Assembly (NCBI RefSeq): GCF_002761755.1 | Contig: NZ_PEOG01000016.1 | Coordinates: 40,853 to 104,852, forward strand | Origin: Roseateles chitinivorans | GTDB lineage: Bacteria > Pseudomonadota > Gammaproteobacteria > Burkholderiales > Burkholderiaceae_C | DNA length: 64,000 nt | Reading direction: 5' to 3' | Part shown: positions 24,246 to 33,982 of the stretch, one piece after another | How positions within the stretch are numbered: the stretch's first letter is position 1 | How the letters are laid out: the number at the start of each line of letters is the position of its first letter | The notes under the pieces: generated by a model | Told to the model about the DNA's origin: nothing | The model's database searches: none | What the model saw: only the letters and a program-made list of their open reading frames with translations | Position numbers and translations under genes: made by a program

Positions 24246-24988
24246 TCGCGCCCCTCGACGGCCATCGACAGCACGTAGCCCTCGCTGCGGACCGTCTTGA
24301 TGTACTTCGGCTCTCGCGCGTCATCGCGCAGCCGCTGGCGGATGCGGCTGACGAGCAGGTCGATCGAACGCTCGAAGAGCTCGGCCTCGCGCCCTTGCGT
24401 CAGGCCGAGCAGTTGGTCGCGACTCAGCACCCGCTGCGGATGGTCAAGGAACACCCGCAGCAGCCGGTACTCCGCGCCGCTGAGCGGCACCACCGTGCCC
24501 TGCGCGTCGACCAGGTGTCGCTCGATCGTGTCGAGCACCCAGTCGCCGAAGGACAGCCGCGGCGACTCGTCGGAGGCGCGCATGTTGGGCGGCAGCATCC
24601 GCGCGCGCCGCAGCACCGACTTGATCCGCGCCAGCAGCTCACGCGCCGCGAACGGCTTGGCCAGGTAGTCGTCGGCGCCCATCTCCAGGCCGAGGATGCG
24701 ATCGGCCTCGTCGCCGCGCGCGGTCAGCATGATGACCGGCGTCGCCTTGTGCCGGCCGGCCCGCAGGTCGCGGCACAACGACAGGCCGTCCTCGCCCGGC
24801 AGCATCAGGTCCAGGATCACCAGATCGAAGGGGCCTCCCGTCTCCATCGCGATGCGCATGTGCCGGCCGGTGGGCACGGCGGTGGCGCGCAGGCCGTTGC
24901 GGGTCAGGTAGGTGGTGAGCAACTCGCGGATCTCGCGGTCGTCGTCGACGATCAGGACGTGGTCCTGGGTAGGCGCGGTCGTCTGCAT
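24242..24988 (-). CDS. OmpR-type response regulator
   Basis: Protein of 248 aa. The receiver domain (residues about 10-122) has the acidic cluster VDDD, phospho-acceptor Asp60 in VILDLMLPG and the conserved lysine in LAKPFAARELLAR. The winged-helix output domain (about 150-245) ends with the recognition segment RSIDLLVSRIRQRL and YIKTVRSEGYVLS. A start at 25021 is possible but 24988 fits OmpR-type length better. It is divergent from the operon encoding its likely sensor kinase (25812-27254) and convergent with the thioredoxin-like gene. The signal is unknown. Confidence 0.93.
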   Translation of the reverse strand: MQTTAPTQDHVLIVDDDREIRELLTTYLTRNGLRATAVPTGRHMRIAMETGGPFDLVILDLMLPGEDGLSLCRDLRAGRHKATPVIMLTARGDEADRILGLEMGADDYLAKPFAARELLARIKSVLRRARMLPPNMRASDESPRLSFGDWVLDTIERHLVDAQGTVVPLSGAEYRLLRVFLDHPQRVLSRDQLLGLTQGREAELFERSIDLLVSRIRQRLRDDAREPKYIKTVRSEGYVLSMAVEGRD

Positions 24989-25093
24989 GGGCTGGGGAAG
25001 GCGGAACGCCGGGAGCGGCATAAGCCGCAATGTAGCGGCCCCGAGCCCGCGCCGTGCCGACCGAGGCAATGTTGTGTCTCCGGTGCGGGACGC

Positions 25094-25117
25094 GGATACA
25101 CGCCAATACAAAGCCCG
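25094..25117. promoter_or_regulatory. ATAC-N6-ATAC direct repeat in the response-regulator/isomerase promoter
   Basis: ATAC at 25096 and 25106 in GGATACACGCCAATACA, with the same orientation and spacing as the box at 23569. A TATAAA (25140-25145) lies 44 bp past the first ATAC and 62 bp before the GTG of the isomerase gene, as expected for an activator bound next to the -35 position. The box also lies about 105 bp upstream of the divergent response-regulator ATG, so it could serve autoregulation. Confidence 0.5.
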
Positions 25118-25130
25118 CCACAAACCGGAC

Positions 25131-25156
25131 CCGCAGGCCTATAAACCTGCCTGCGG
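25131..25156. repeat. 8-bp inverted repeat around the isomerase -10 region
   Basis: CCGCAGGC and GCCTGCGG flank a 10-bp centre that contains most of the TATAAA at 25140-25145. It could be a second operator or a leader hairpin, depending on where transcription starts. Confidence 0.4.
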
Positions 25157-25206
25157 CCCCGCCGCGCCCTTCGACTTCGTCCCAGCGCACCGCATCGGAG
25201 ATCCCC

Positions 25207-25815
25207 GTGAGCCGCGTCATCGACTACTTCCTCGCTCCCCACAGCCCCTGGACCTACCTCGGCCACGAGCGCTTCGCCGCCATCGCACGCGAGGCCGGCG
25301 CCACCGTGCGCCCGATCCCGATCGACCTGCTCAAGCTGTTCGCGGTCTCCGGCGGCTTGCCGCTGTCGCAGCGCCCTGCCCAGCGTCAGGCCTACCGGCT
25401 GCTGGAGCTGCGGCGCTTCTCGCGTCACCTGGGCATGCCGATGCAGGTGGAACCGGCGTTCTTCCCCGTCGTGCCGCATGCGGCGGCGCGGCTGATCATC
25501 GCGGTCGACGAGGCCGACGGCGCGGACGCGGCGATGCGCCTGACCGGCGCGTTGCTGCGCGCGGTCTGGGAGCAGCAGCGCGACATCGCCGACACCGCCA
25601 CCCTCACCGCGATCCTGGCCGAGCAGGAGCTGCCCGCCGCGCGCCTGGCCCGCTCCGCCGAGGACGACATCGGCGCGCGCTACGACGCCAACACCCAGCG
25701 CGCGATCGATGCCGGCCTGTTCGGCGCCCCCAGCTATGTCATCGACGGCGAGCTGTTCTGGGGCCAGGACCGGCTCGACTTCGTGCAGCGCGCGCTGACC
25801 GCCGACCGGCCATGA
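25207..25815 (+). CDS. 2-hydroxychromene-2-carboxylate isomerase / GST-kappa-like protein
   Basis: Protein of 202 aa with a DsbA-type thioredoxin fold. The position of the usual CxxC is FLAPHSPWTYLG, with Ser13 in place of the cysteine, as in glutathione-dependent 2-hydroxychromene-2-carboxylate isomerases and kappa GSTs. It is therefore not a thiol oxidase. The later segment GLFGAPSYVIDGELFWGQDRLDF carries the cis-proline and the family C-terminus. GTG at 25207 is supported by GGAG 6 nt upstream. Its stop overlaps the kinase start by 4 nt, so it is made together with the sensor. The physiological substrate is unknown; involvement in aromatic breakdown or glutathione-linked signalling is possible. 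Confidence 0.85.
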   Translation: MSRVIDYFLAPHSPWTYLGHERFAAIAREAGATVRPIPIDLLKLFAVSGGLPLSQRPAQRQAYRLLELRRFSRHLGMPMQVEPAFFPVVPHAAARLIIAVDEADGADAAMRLTGALLRAVWEQQRDIADTATLTAILAEQELPAARLARSAEDDIGARYDANTQRAIDAGLFGAPSYVIDGELFWGQDRLDFVQRALTADRP

Positions 25816-27254
25816 GCGCTGTTCCGGCCTCGGGCGGCGCTGCCGCGAATCCGTCGCCGACGCGACCGCGCCGTTTCGGGCCGCGCACGCTCTTCGCGCG
25901 CGTCTTCTGGATGATGGTGCTGGGCATCGCGATCGCGCAGGCGCTGGCCTATGTGGCAATCCGGCAGGAGCGCTCGATGGCCCTGCGCTCGCTGATGATG
26001 TCGGGCATCGAGCGCGACATCGCCACCGGTGTCGCCGTGCTCGATCGCCTGCCGCCGGCCGAGCGCACCGCGTGGCTGGACCGTTTGGAACGCCCCAACT
26101 TCCGCTTCGCGCTCGCCGACGAGGTCGATCCGCAGGCGGGACCGGTCGACCACACCGAGTTCAGCGGGGCGTTCGTCGACGCGCTGACGCAGGCGCTGCG
26201 GCCGTTCCGCATCGAACGCGTCGCGCAGGTCGGCGCGCGGCGCTATCAATTGCTGGTCCGCCTGGGCGACGGCGCCGCGGTCACGGTGCATGCGCGCCGC
26301 GTCGACATGCCGATTCCCGAATGGGTCACCTGGGTGCTGGTGGCGCAACTGGTGGTGCTGACCTTCTGCACCTGGATGGCGGTGCGGCTGGTGACGCGGC
26401 CGCTGAACGCGCTGGCGACGGCCGCCGACGATCTTGGTCCGGACCTCACCCCGCGCCTGATCGCCGAGGACGGCCCCGCCGAGGTGGCCCATGCCGCGCG
26501 CGCCTTCAATGCGATGCAGCAGCGCATCGCCGGCTACACGGCCGAGCGCGTGGAGATCCTGGCCGCGATCTCCCACGATCTGCAGACGCCGATCACGCGG
26601 ATGCGGTTGCGCGCGGACCTGATGGCCGACGAGACGCTGCGCGACAAGTTCCGGCAGGACCTCGATGCGATGCATGCGCTGGTCCGTGAAGGCGTGACCT
26701 ACGCGCGGACGCTGCACGGGACCTCGGAGCCGACGGCGCGCCTCGATACGGACGCGCTGCTGGCGAGCATCGTCGGCGACTATGAGGACGCCGGCGAAGC
26801 GGTGACGCTCGACGGCGCGGCGGGCGCGCCAATCATGGCCCCGCCGCAGGCGCTCAAGCGCGTCCTGGTCAACCTGATCGACAACGCCCTGGCCTTTGGC
26901 GGGGCGGCGGAGATCTGGGTCAGGCGCGACGACGCGCAAGGCCTGGCCCCACGCTTGACCATCGCTGTGCTGGATCGGGGGCCCGGCATCCCTGAAGACC
27001 AACTGAGCGCCGTCTTCAAGCCCTTCCACCGCCTGGAGACCTCCCGCAATCGGGAAACCGGCGGCACCGGGTTGGGGCTGGCGATCGCCCACCAGCTTGC
27101 CACCGCGATGGGGGGCAGCCTGTCCCTTCACAACCGCCCGGGAGGGGGCCTCGAGGCCCGACTGAGCCTCTCCTCGCCGACACCGGCCACGCTGTCCACG
27201 GCTTCTGTGGACAAGTCTGTTGGCTCAGCGGGCAGGGATGGTGCAAGCCGTTGA
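25812..27254 (+). CDS. Sensor histidine kinase
   Basis: Membrane kinase of 480 aa. TM1 is about 31-50, a periplasmic loop of about 120 residues follows, and TM2 is about 173-192. Then come a HAMP domain (RPLNALATAADDLG) and the H-box AAISHDLQTPITRMR with His255. The catalytic domain has N-box LIDNALAFG, G1 VLDRGPGIPED, and G2 GGTGLGLAIAHQ. It overlaps the isomerase gene by 4 nt. The partner regulator is the divergent gene ending at 24242. The last 20 residues, starting at LSTASVDKSVG, are encoded by the first copy of a repeat found twice more downstream, so the tail was probably gained by repeat insertion or read-through. The signal is not predictable. Confidence 0.92.
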   Translation: MSAVPASGGAAANPSPTRPRRFGPRTLFARVFWMMVLGIAIAQALAYVAIRQERSMALRSLMMSGIERDIATGVAVLDRLPPAERTAWLDRLERPNFRFALADEVDPQAGPVDHTEFSGAFVDALTQALRPFRIERVAQVGARRYQLLVRLGDGAAVTVHARRVDMPIPEWVTWVLVAQLVVLTFCTWMAVRLVTRPLNALATAADDLGPDLTPRLIAEDGPAEVAHAARAFNAMQQRIAGYTAERVEILAAISHDLQTPITRMRLRADLMADETLRDKFRQDLDAMHALVREGVTYARTLHGTSEPTARLDTDALLASIVGDYEDAGEAVTLDGAAGAPIMAPPQALKRVLVNLIDNALAFGGAAEIWVRRDDAQGLAPRLTIAVLDRGPGIPEDQLSAVFKPFHRLETSRNRETGGTGLGLAIAHQLATAMGGSLSLHNRPGGGLEARLSLSSPTPATLSTASVDKSVGSAGRDGASR

Positions 27255-27295
27255 TTCGTCACGGAATTCGTTGCACTGCTGCGAAATGAGGCAGT
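27196..27295. repeat. Repeat copy 1 (overlaps the kinase 3' end)
   Basis: Starts with the interrupted palindrome TGTCCAC / GTGGACA, runs through CTGTGGACAA (27205-27214) and TCTGTTGGCT, and ends near TGCTGCGAAATGAGGCAG. It contains TTGTCCACA on the minus strand. It encodes the final 20 residues of the histidine kinase. Confidence 0.7.
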
Positions 27296-27344
27296 GATCC
27301 GAATGAGCCGTGCCGACCGATGCTCGACGCCTTCATGGCTATCC

Positions 27345-27450
27345 CCGCGCGCTGTGGACAAGTCTGTTGGCTGCCCTTGCAGCAGTACTGCAAGTCTTTG
27401 TCGCCGCTGAGAAATCCTTGCGTCGCCTTAAAAACAGGCAGCCCAAAGAC
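27345..27450. repeat. Repeat copy 2
   Basis: CTGTGGACAA (27352-27361), TCTGTTGGCTGCCC, then GCAAGTCTTTGTC, and GGCAGCCC about 60 bp downstream. GGCTGCC and GGCAGCC can pair as an outer stem. An inner 7-bp hairpin CTTGCAG / CTGCAAG is seen in this copy only. The left palindrome arm is degraded. Confidence 0.65.
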
Positions 27451-27563
27451 CGGGGCGATTGACGAGCGCCTGGCCTTGACGTCACGGCGCCGGCGCAGGA
27501 GCAAGCGATATACCTGCCCCGAAGTTGCTCACAGTGCTCACCGGTTGTGCACCGACGGTTCCG

Positions 27564-27672
27564 TCTGTCCACGGCCGCTGTGGACAACTCTGTTGGCTGC
27601 CCGCGCACGGATGGCGCAAGTCCTTGTCAGGGCAAGGAAATGATTGGGATGCTGCGGAATGAGGCAGCCCCC
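27564..27672. repeat. Repeat copy 3 (best preserved)
   Basis: Has the intact TGTCCAC / GTGGACA palindrome, CTGTGGACAA at 27578-27587, TCTGTTGGCTGCCC, GATGGCGCAAGTCCTTGTC, then TGCTGCGGAATGAGGCAGCC. The outer GGCTGCC / GGCAGCC pair spans about 75 bp. It looks like the reference unit from which copies 1 and 2 have drifted. Confidence 0.7.
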
Positions 27673-27733
27673 ACCATGGGGGGCTTCAGATGCGCGTATT
27701 CCGGGGGACGCGGTGACCCGTCCGTCCGGCACG

Positions 27734-28327
27734 TCAGGCGGTGTCGGCGAGCAGCGATTCGACGATCAACTGCAGGCTCTTGAGCACCGGCCCCGGTTCA
27801 TCCGCGAACTGGGCCTGCACGATGGCGCCATCGACGGCCAGGGCAAGCGCAGCCGCGAGCTTCCGGCGCTGGCGCGAAGCCGGCAACAGCCCCGCGATCG
27901 CGTCCGTCATGTCCTGCTTGTGGCGCCGAGTGACCTCGATCACCTCCGGCAACGCTGGCCCCATCTCGCCCACGCCGTTGAGGAACGCGCAGCCGCGGTA
28001 GTCGCCCAAAGCCTGACCACCGAACCATTCGCCCATCGTCGGCACCAGCGCCGGCGCTCCCGCCCGCGCGCCGCCGTGGCGTGCGAGCGCCTCGGTGAAC
28101 CACGCCATCCAGCGCAGGTGCCGCAGGCCCAGGTAGGCCACGATCAGATCGTTCTTGCTGGGGAAGTGCCGATAGAAGGTCACCTTGGTGACCCCTGACG
28201 CGGCGATCACGCGGTCGATGCCGGTCGCGCGGATGCCCTCGGCATAGAACAGGTCGTGGGCGGTGCGCAGGATGCGATCGCGGGCGGGCAGCTCGCCGAT
28301 GTCCACGCTGCCGTCGATGTCGTTCAT
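27734..28327 (-). CDS. TetR family transcriptional regulator
   Basis: Regulator of 197 aa. The helix-turn-helix (residues about 18-60) reads [39 protein letters not shown] in order. The C-terminal region with [12 protein letters not shown] fits the TetR subgroup that regulates small detoxification genes. The gene is divergent from a DUF1348/SnoaL-like gene. Two identical perfect operators lie in the 102-bp gap, the nearest 10 bp before this ATG, so autorepression and repression of the neighbour are very likely. The inducer is unknown. Confidence 0.9.
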   Translation of the reverse strand: MNDIDGSVDIGELPARDRILRTAHDLFYAEGIRATGIDRVIAASGVTKVTFYRHFPSKNDLIVAYLGLRHLRWMAWFTEALARHGGARAGAPALVPTMGEWFGGQALGDYRGCAFLNGVGEMGPALPEVIEVTRRHKQDMTDAIAGLLPASRQRRKLAAALALAVDGAIVQAQFADEPGPVLKSLQLIVESLLADTA

Positions 28328-28336
28328 GCGGGCATT

Positions 28337-28354
28337 GTAGACAGACCTGTCTAC
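28337..28354. promoter_or_regulatory. TetR operator 1
   Basis: GTAGACAGACCTGTCTAC is a perfect 8-bp palindrome with a 2-bp centre. An identical copy starts 37 bp further on, in the gap between divergent tetR and DUF1348 genes. Symmetry, duplication and position make it a strong candidate TetR site. Confidence 0.8.
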
Positions 28355-28373
28355 CTTCGCCAGAATGCGCCCC

Positions 28374-28391
28374 GTAGACAGACCTGTCTAC
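28374..28391. promoter_or_regulatory. TetR operator 2
   Basis: Second exact copy of the 18-bp palindrome, 39 bp before the DUF1348 start codon. The 37-bp start-to-start spacing would allow two dimers to bind independently and cover both promoters. Confidence 0.8.
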
Positions 28392-28429
28392 CTCAAGACC
28401 GCCTCAGCCCTCTCATGAAAGGCCTCGAC

Positions 28430-28897
28430 ATGGACTCCCGCCCGCCCCTGCCCCCCTTCACCCGCGACACCGCGATCCAGAAGATCCGCCTGGCCGAGGA
28501 CGCCTGGAACAGCCGCGACCCGGCGCGCATCGTGCTGGCCTACAGCCCGGACACGCAGTGGCGCAATCGCGCCGAGTTTCCGAGAGGCCGAGCCGAAGCG
28601 CAGGCCTTCCTGGAACGCAAGTGGGCGCGTGAGCTGGATTACCGCCTGATCAAGGAACTGTGGGCCTTCGAGGGCCATCGGATCGCCGTGCGATTCGCCT
28701 ACGAATGGCGCGACGACGCCGGCAACTGGTTCCGCAGCCACGGCAACGAGAACTGGGAGTTCGACGCGCAGGGCCTGATGACCCACCGCCATGCCAGCAT
28801 CAACGACCAGCCGATCAAGGCCGCGGACCGCAAGTTCTTCTGGCCGCAGGGCCGTCGTCCCGACGACCATCCCGGGCTGAGCGAGCTGGGTCTGTGA
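28430..28897 (+). CDS. DUF1348 / SnoaL-like (NTF2-fold) protein
   Basis: Protein of 155 aa of the nuclear transport factor 2 superfamily. The opening [27 protein letters not shown] and the later [25 protein letters not shown] and [17 protein letters not shown] segments are typical of DUF1348. The ATG at 28430 has AAAGG 9 nt upstream; ATG 28415 is a weaker alternative. The fold provides a small pocket used by isomerases, hydrolases or simple binding proteins. The real activity is not known. Control by the divergent TetR gene suggests a response to a small toxic compound. Confidence 0.8.
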   Translation: MDSRPPLPPFTRDTAIQKIRLAEDAWNSRDPARIVLAYSPDTQWRNRAEFPRGRAEAQAFLERKWARELDYRLIKELWAFEGHRIAVRFAYEWRDDAGNWFRSHGNENWEFDAQGLMTHRHASINDQPIKAADRKFFWPQGRRPDDHPGLSELGL

Positions 28898-28935
28898 CAC
28901 GCAGGCGCGAGAACCGGTAGCGACACCCGGGAGGG

Positions 28936-31151
<2,216 letters not shown>

Positions 31152-31174
31152 CCCGGTCCCCGCTCGGTCCTCGC

Positions 31175-32200
31175 TCAGTCCTCGATCAGCCCGAGGAAGT
31201 GATCGAGGATCACGAAGTGGTCCTCGAACAGGCGCGACTCCATCGCCGCCAGCTCATCGCGATGAAACCAGCGCGCCTCCTTCACATCGTCGCAGCCGAC
31301 GACCTCCGGCAGCGTGCCCATGGCCGGGAACCGGAAGTGGTGGGCCATGGTGATGAGCCGCCCGCGCGCGCTGCGCAGCGGGTCCTCGAAGGTGGCGACG
31401 CCGTGCAGCGCCGCGAGGATCGAGGCCGGCAGCAAGGGGAAGCGCGTCTCCTCGATCAGCTCGCGGATCGCGCAGGCCACCAGCTTCTCACCGCGGTCGA
31501 GGTGGCCGCCGGGCACCGCCCAGAGGTCCTCGCCGAAGGGACCCTTGCGCCGCACCAGCAGCACATGATCACCGACGGTCACCACCGCATCGCCGGTCAT
31601 GTACGCGACCGCGGTGTACTTCTTGCGGTAGCTCGCCACGGCGGCATGCTCGGCCTTGCGCCGCGCGTACTCGGGCAGCCGGCTCCAGGCCTGCAGCCAG
31701 GCGCGCACCGGCGCGCTGACATAGGGCGTCATGACGGTCAGCGCCGCGTCCGGATCCTCGGCCTCGAAGAACACCTGCCGCATCGCCGTCGCGTCGACAT
31801 CGGCCAGGCGGTCCACCAGCTGCTGTCGCCAGCGCGGGAAGTTGTTCAGGTAGTAGCTGGTGTGGTCCTTGCGATGGCCGACCAGCACGATGTCGGCCTC
31901 CTCGCCCGCCAGCGCCCGCACGCCCAGGGTCACCGCGGCATTCCAGCGCCGGTCGTCGAAGTAGTCGCGCACCGGCAGCACATGCAGCCGCTGTCGCTGC
32001 GCCTCAGTCAGGTTGGCCATCAGCATCTGGCGGCGTTCCTCGTGCACGAAGGGATTGCGCGGATCGCGCGCCTTGTACGAGGAGCCCAGCACCGCGATCA
32101 CCTCGTCGGCCAGGCCGAAGGCCGCCTGGAACAGCGCCTCCTGCCCCTGATGCACCAGCTGCCAACGGCCCACCACCACGGCGACGGTCTTGCGGGTCAT
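31175..32200 (-). CDS. nadM: Bifunctional NMN adenylyltransferase / Nudix hydrolase
   Basis: Protein of 341 aa. Residues 1-175 are a NadM-type nucleotidyltransferase: VVVGRWQLVHQGQEAL replaces the usual GxFxPxHxGH start, and SSYKARDPRNPFVHEERRQM is the SxxxR-like second motif. Residues about 200-341 form a Nudix domain with the box GGHLDRGEKLVACAIRELIEET and all its acidic and arginine residues intact. Known relatives make NAD from NMN and cleave ADP-ribose. It is the last gene of the pncA-pncB-nadE-nadM set facing nrtR. Confidence 0.92.
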   Translation of the reverse strand: MTRKTVAVVVGRWQLVHQGQEALFQAAFGLADEVIAVLGSSYKARDPRNPFVHEERRQMLMANLTEAQRQRLHVLPVRDYFDDRRWNAAVTLGVRALAGEEADIVLVGHRKDHTSYYLNNFPRWRQQLVDRLADVDATAMRQVFFEAEDPDAALTVMTPYVSAPVRAWLQAWSRLPEYARRKAEHAAVASYRKKYTAVAYMTGDAVVTVGDHVLLVRRKGPFGEDLWAVPGGHLDRGEKLVACAIRELIEETRFPLLPASILAALHGVATFEDPLRSARGRLITMAHHFRFPAMGTLPEVVGCDDVKEARWFHRDELAAMESRLFEDHFVILDHFLGLIED

Positions 32201-32256
32201 GCCTTGTCCTTCCAGTCGGGATCGAAGCGTGCCGATGCGGCCATCGGCGCCTCAGT

Positions 32257-33963
32257 TCAATGGTGCCGCGCCGCGATCGGCAACTGCCGGCCGCTGCCGA
32301 AGGCCCGGGCGCGCAGCCGCACGATCGGCGGCGCCTGGCGGCGCTTGTATTCGTTGCGCGCGATCATGCCCTTGATCCGCGCGATCAGCGCCTGACCTTC
32401 GTCGCTCCCGCGCAGTGCCGCAACGGCCGCCTCGGCCGCGACGCGCTCGTCCGCGGCCAGCCGCTCGCCCTCGACCAGCAGCTTCAGCACCTCGTCCAGC
32501 AGCTCGTAGGGCGGCAGGCTGTCGGTGTCGCGCTGGCCCGGCGCCAGCTCGGCGCTCGGCGGCTTGTCGAGGATGGCGGCGGGAATGAGCTCCCGTCCGG
32601 CGACGTGGTTGAGATGACGGCAGAGCGCGAAGACCTCCGTCTTGTAGAGGTCGCCGATCAGGCCGAGGCCGCCATTGGTGTCGCCATAGAGCGTGCAGTA
32701 GCCGACGGCGATCTCGCTCTTGTTGCCGGTGGTCAGCAGCAGGTGGCCGCGCGCATTGGACACGGTCATCAGCAGCATGCCGCGCACCCGTGCCTGCAGG
32801 TTCTCCAGCGCCAGGCCGGATGGTCGCAGCGCCAGCGTGCTGCCGGCCATCGTCTCGCCGACCTGGCGGACGATGTCCTCGATCGGGCAGACCTCGAGCG
32901 GGATGCCGAGCCGGTCGCACAGCGCCTTCGAATCGTCGACGCTGCCGCTCGACGAGAAGCGCGACGGCATCGTGATGGCCAGGACCCGGTCGGTCCCAAG
33001 GGCTTCGACGGCCAGGGCCAGCGTCAGCGCCGAGTCGATGCCGCCGGAGGCGCCGACGACGACACGTTCGAAGCCGCAGCGCCGCGCATAGTCCCGCAGT
33101 CCCAGCACGATCTGCCGGCGATAGAAGCTCATCGTGTCCAACCCGGCGGCGGCGGGCGGCAGCGCGCTGCCGTCCAGCGATGCGAAGTGGCCGCGGTCGA
33201 TCTCGAAGCCCAGGGTCACCACCTCCTCCTCGAAACGCCGGGCCTCGAAGACGACGCCCGGCTCCGGTTCGATGGCGAAGGAGGCGCCGTCGTAGACCAG
33301 CTGGTCGTGTCCGCCGATCTGGTTGACGAAGACCAGCGGCAGGCGATGCCGCCAGCAGGCGGCGCGGAAGACTTCATGGCGCAGCTCGCGCTTGCCGACA
33401 TGGCTGGGGCTGGCGTTGATCGAGACGATCAGGTCGGGCGCCGCGTCCGCCAGGCGCTGGAACGGATTGACGGTGTAGTCCTTGCCATCGTCGTTCCAGC
33501 CGTCCTCGCAGATCATGAAGCCGACCTGCGCGCCAGCGATGCGCAGCACGCGGGCGACGTCCGGCCCCGGCTCGAAGTGCCGCCGTTCGTCGAAGACGTT
33601 GTAGGTGGGCAGCAGCTGCTTGTGATAGTCCAGCAGCACCTCGCCGTCGCGGATCACCAGCAGCGAATTGCGGAACGCCTTGCCGGGGCCGGGATTGCGG
33701 GTCGGGACGCCGACGACCCAATGCAGCGATCCCACCTCGCGCGTGGCGGCCAGCAGCGCCTTCATCGCATGGCCAAGGCGTTCGCGGAAGTCCTCGTCGT
33801 CGAGCAGATCCGCCGGGTAGTAGCCGGTCAGCGACAACTCCGGGAAGACGACCAGATCGGCGCCGTCGTGCCGGGCGCGGCGGGCCGCGTCCAGGTGCAG
33901 CGCCAGGTTGCCCTCGAGGTCGCCGATCGTCGGGTTGATCTGGGCCAGGGTGATCTTGAGCAT
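32257..33963 (-). CDS. nadE: Glutamine-dependent NAD+ synthetase
   Basis: Protein of 568 aa. The N-terminal nitrilase-type amidase has its Glu in FPELSLTGY, Lys in DYHKQLLPT, and Cys in GFMICEDGWNDDG. The C-terminal ATP-pyrophosphatase domain has the PP-loop VVGASGGIDSALTLAL at about 290 and TTGNKSEIAVGY. It amidates nicotinate adenine dinucleotide to NAD using glutamine. The ATG at 33963 is preceded by AAGGAAGAG. It follows pncB after 19 bp within the NAD salvage operon. Confidence 0.96.
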   Translation of the reverse strand: MLKITLAQINPTIGDLEGNLALHLDAARRARHDGADLVVFPELSLTGYYPADLLDDEDFRERLGHAMKALLAATREVGSLHWVVGVPTRNPGPGKAFRNSLLVIRDGEVLLDYHKQLLPTYNVFDERRHFEPGPDVARVLRIAGAQVGFMICEDGWNDDGKDYTVNPFQRLADAAPDLIVSINASPSHVGKRELRHEVFRAACWRHRLPLVFVNQIGGHDQLVYDGASFAIEPEPGVVFEARRFEEEVVTLGFEIDRGHFASLDGSALPPAAAGLDTMSFYRRQIVLGLRDYARRCGFERVVVGASGGIDSALTLALAVEALGTDRVLAITMPSRFSSSGSVDDSKALCDRLGIPLEVCPIEDIVRQVGETMAGSTLALRPSGLALENLQARVRGMLLMTVSNARGHLLLTTGNKSEIAVGYCTLYGDTNGGLGLIGDLYKTEVFALCRHLNHVAGRELIPAAILDKPPSAELAPGQRDTDSLPPYELLDEVLKLLVEGERLAADERVAAEAAVAALRGSDEGQALIARIKGMIARNEYKRRQAPPIVRLRARAFGSGRQLPIAARHH

Positions 33964-33982
33964 GCGGTCTCTTCCTTTGGCG

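Larger units (their letters stand above)
27255..27733. other. 479-bp non-coding stretch filled by diverged repeats
   Basis: No credible gene is seen between the kinase stop and the tetR stop. The stretch has lower G+C than the surroundings. It holds the end of repeat copy 1, all of copies 2 and 3, and a spacer of about 120 bp (27455-27560) without recognisable content. No promoter or terminator with a T-run is apparent. Confidence 0.7.

Noticed and set aside
25207..25815. DsbA-type thiol oxidase as the kinase partner.
   Set aside because: The CxxC position reads APHSPW with a serine and no cysteine, so disulfide exchange is not possible; the kappa-GST/isomerase reading fits better.
27205..27587. 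Possible replication origin because of three TTGTCCACA boxes.
   Set aside because: No dnaA, dnaN, gyrB, rpmH or parAB gene is near, there is no strongly AT-rich unwinding region, and the boxes belong to a longer repeat unit. Kept only as a repeat finding.
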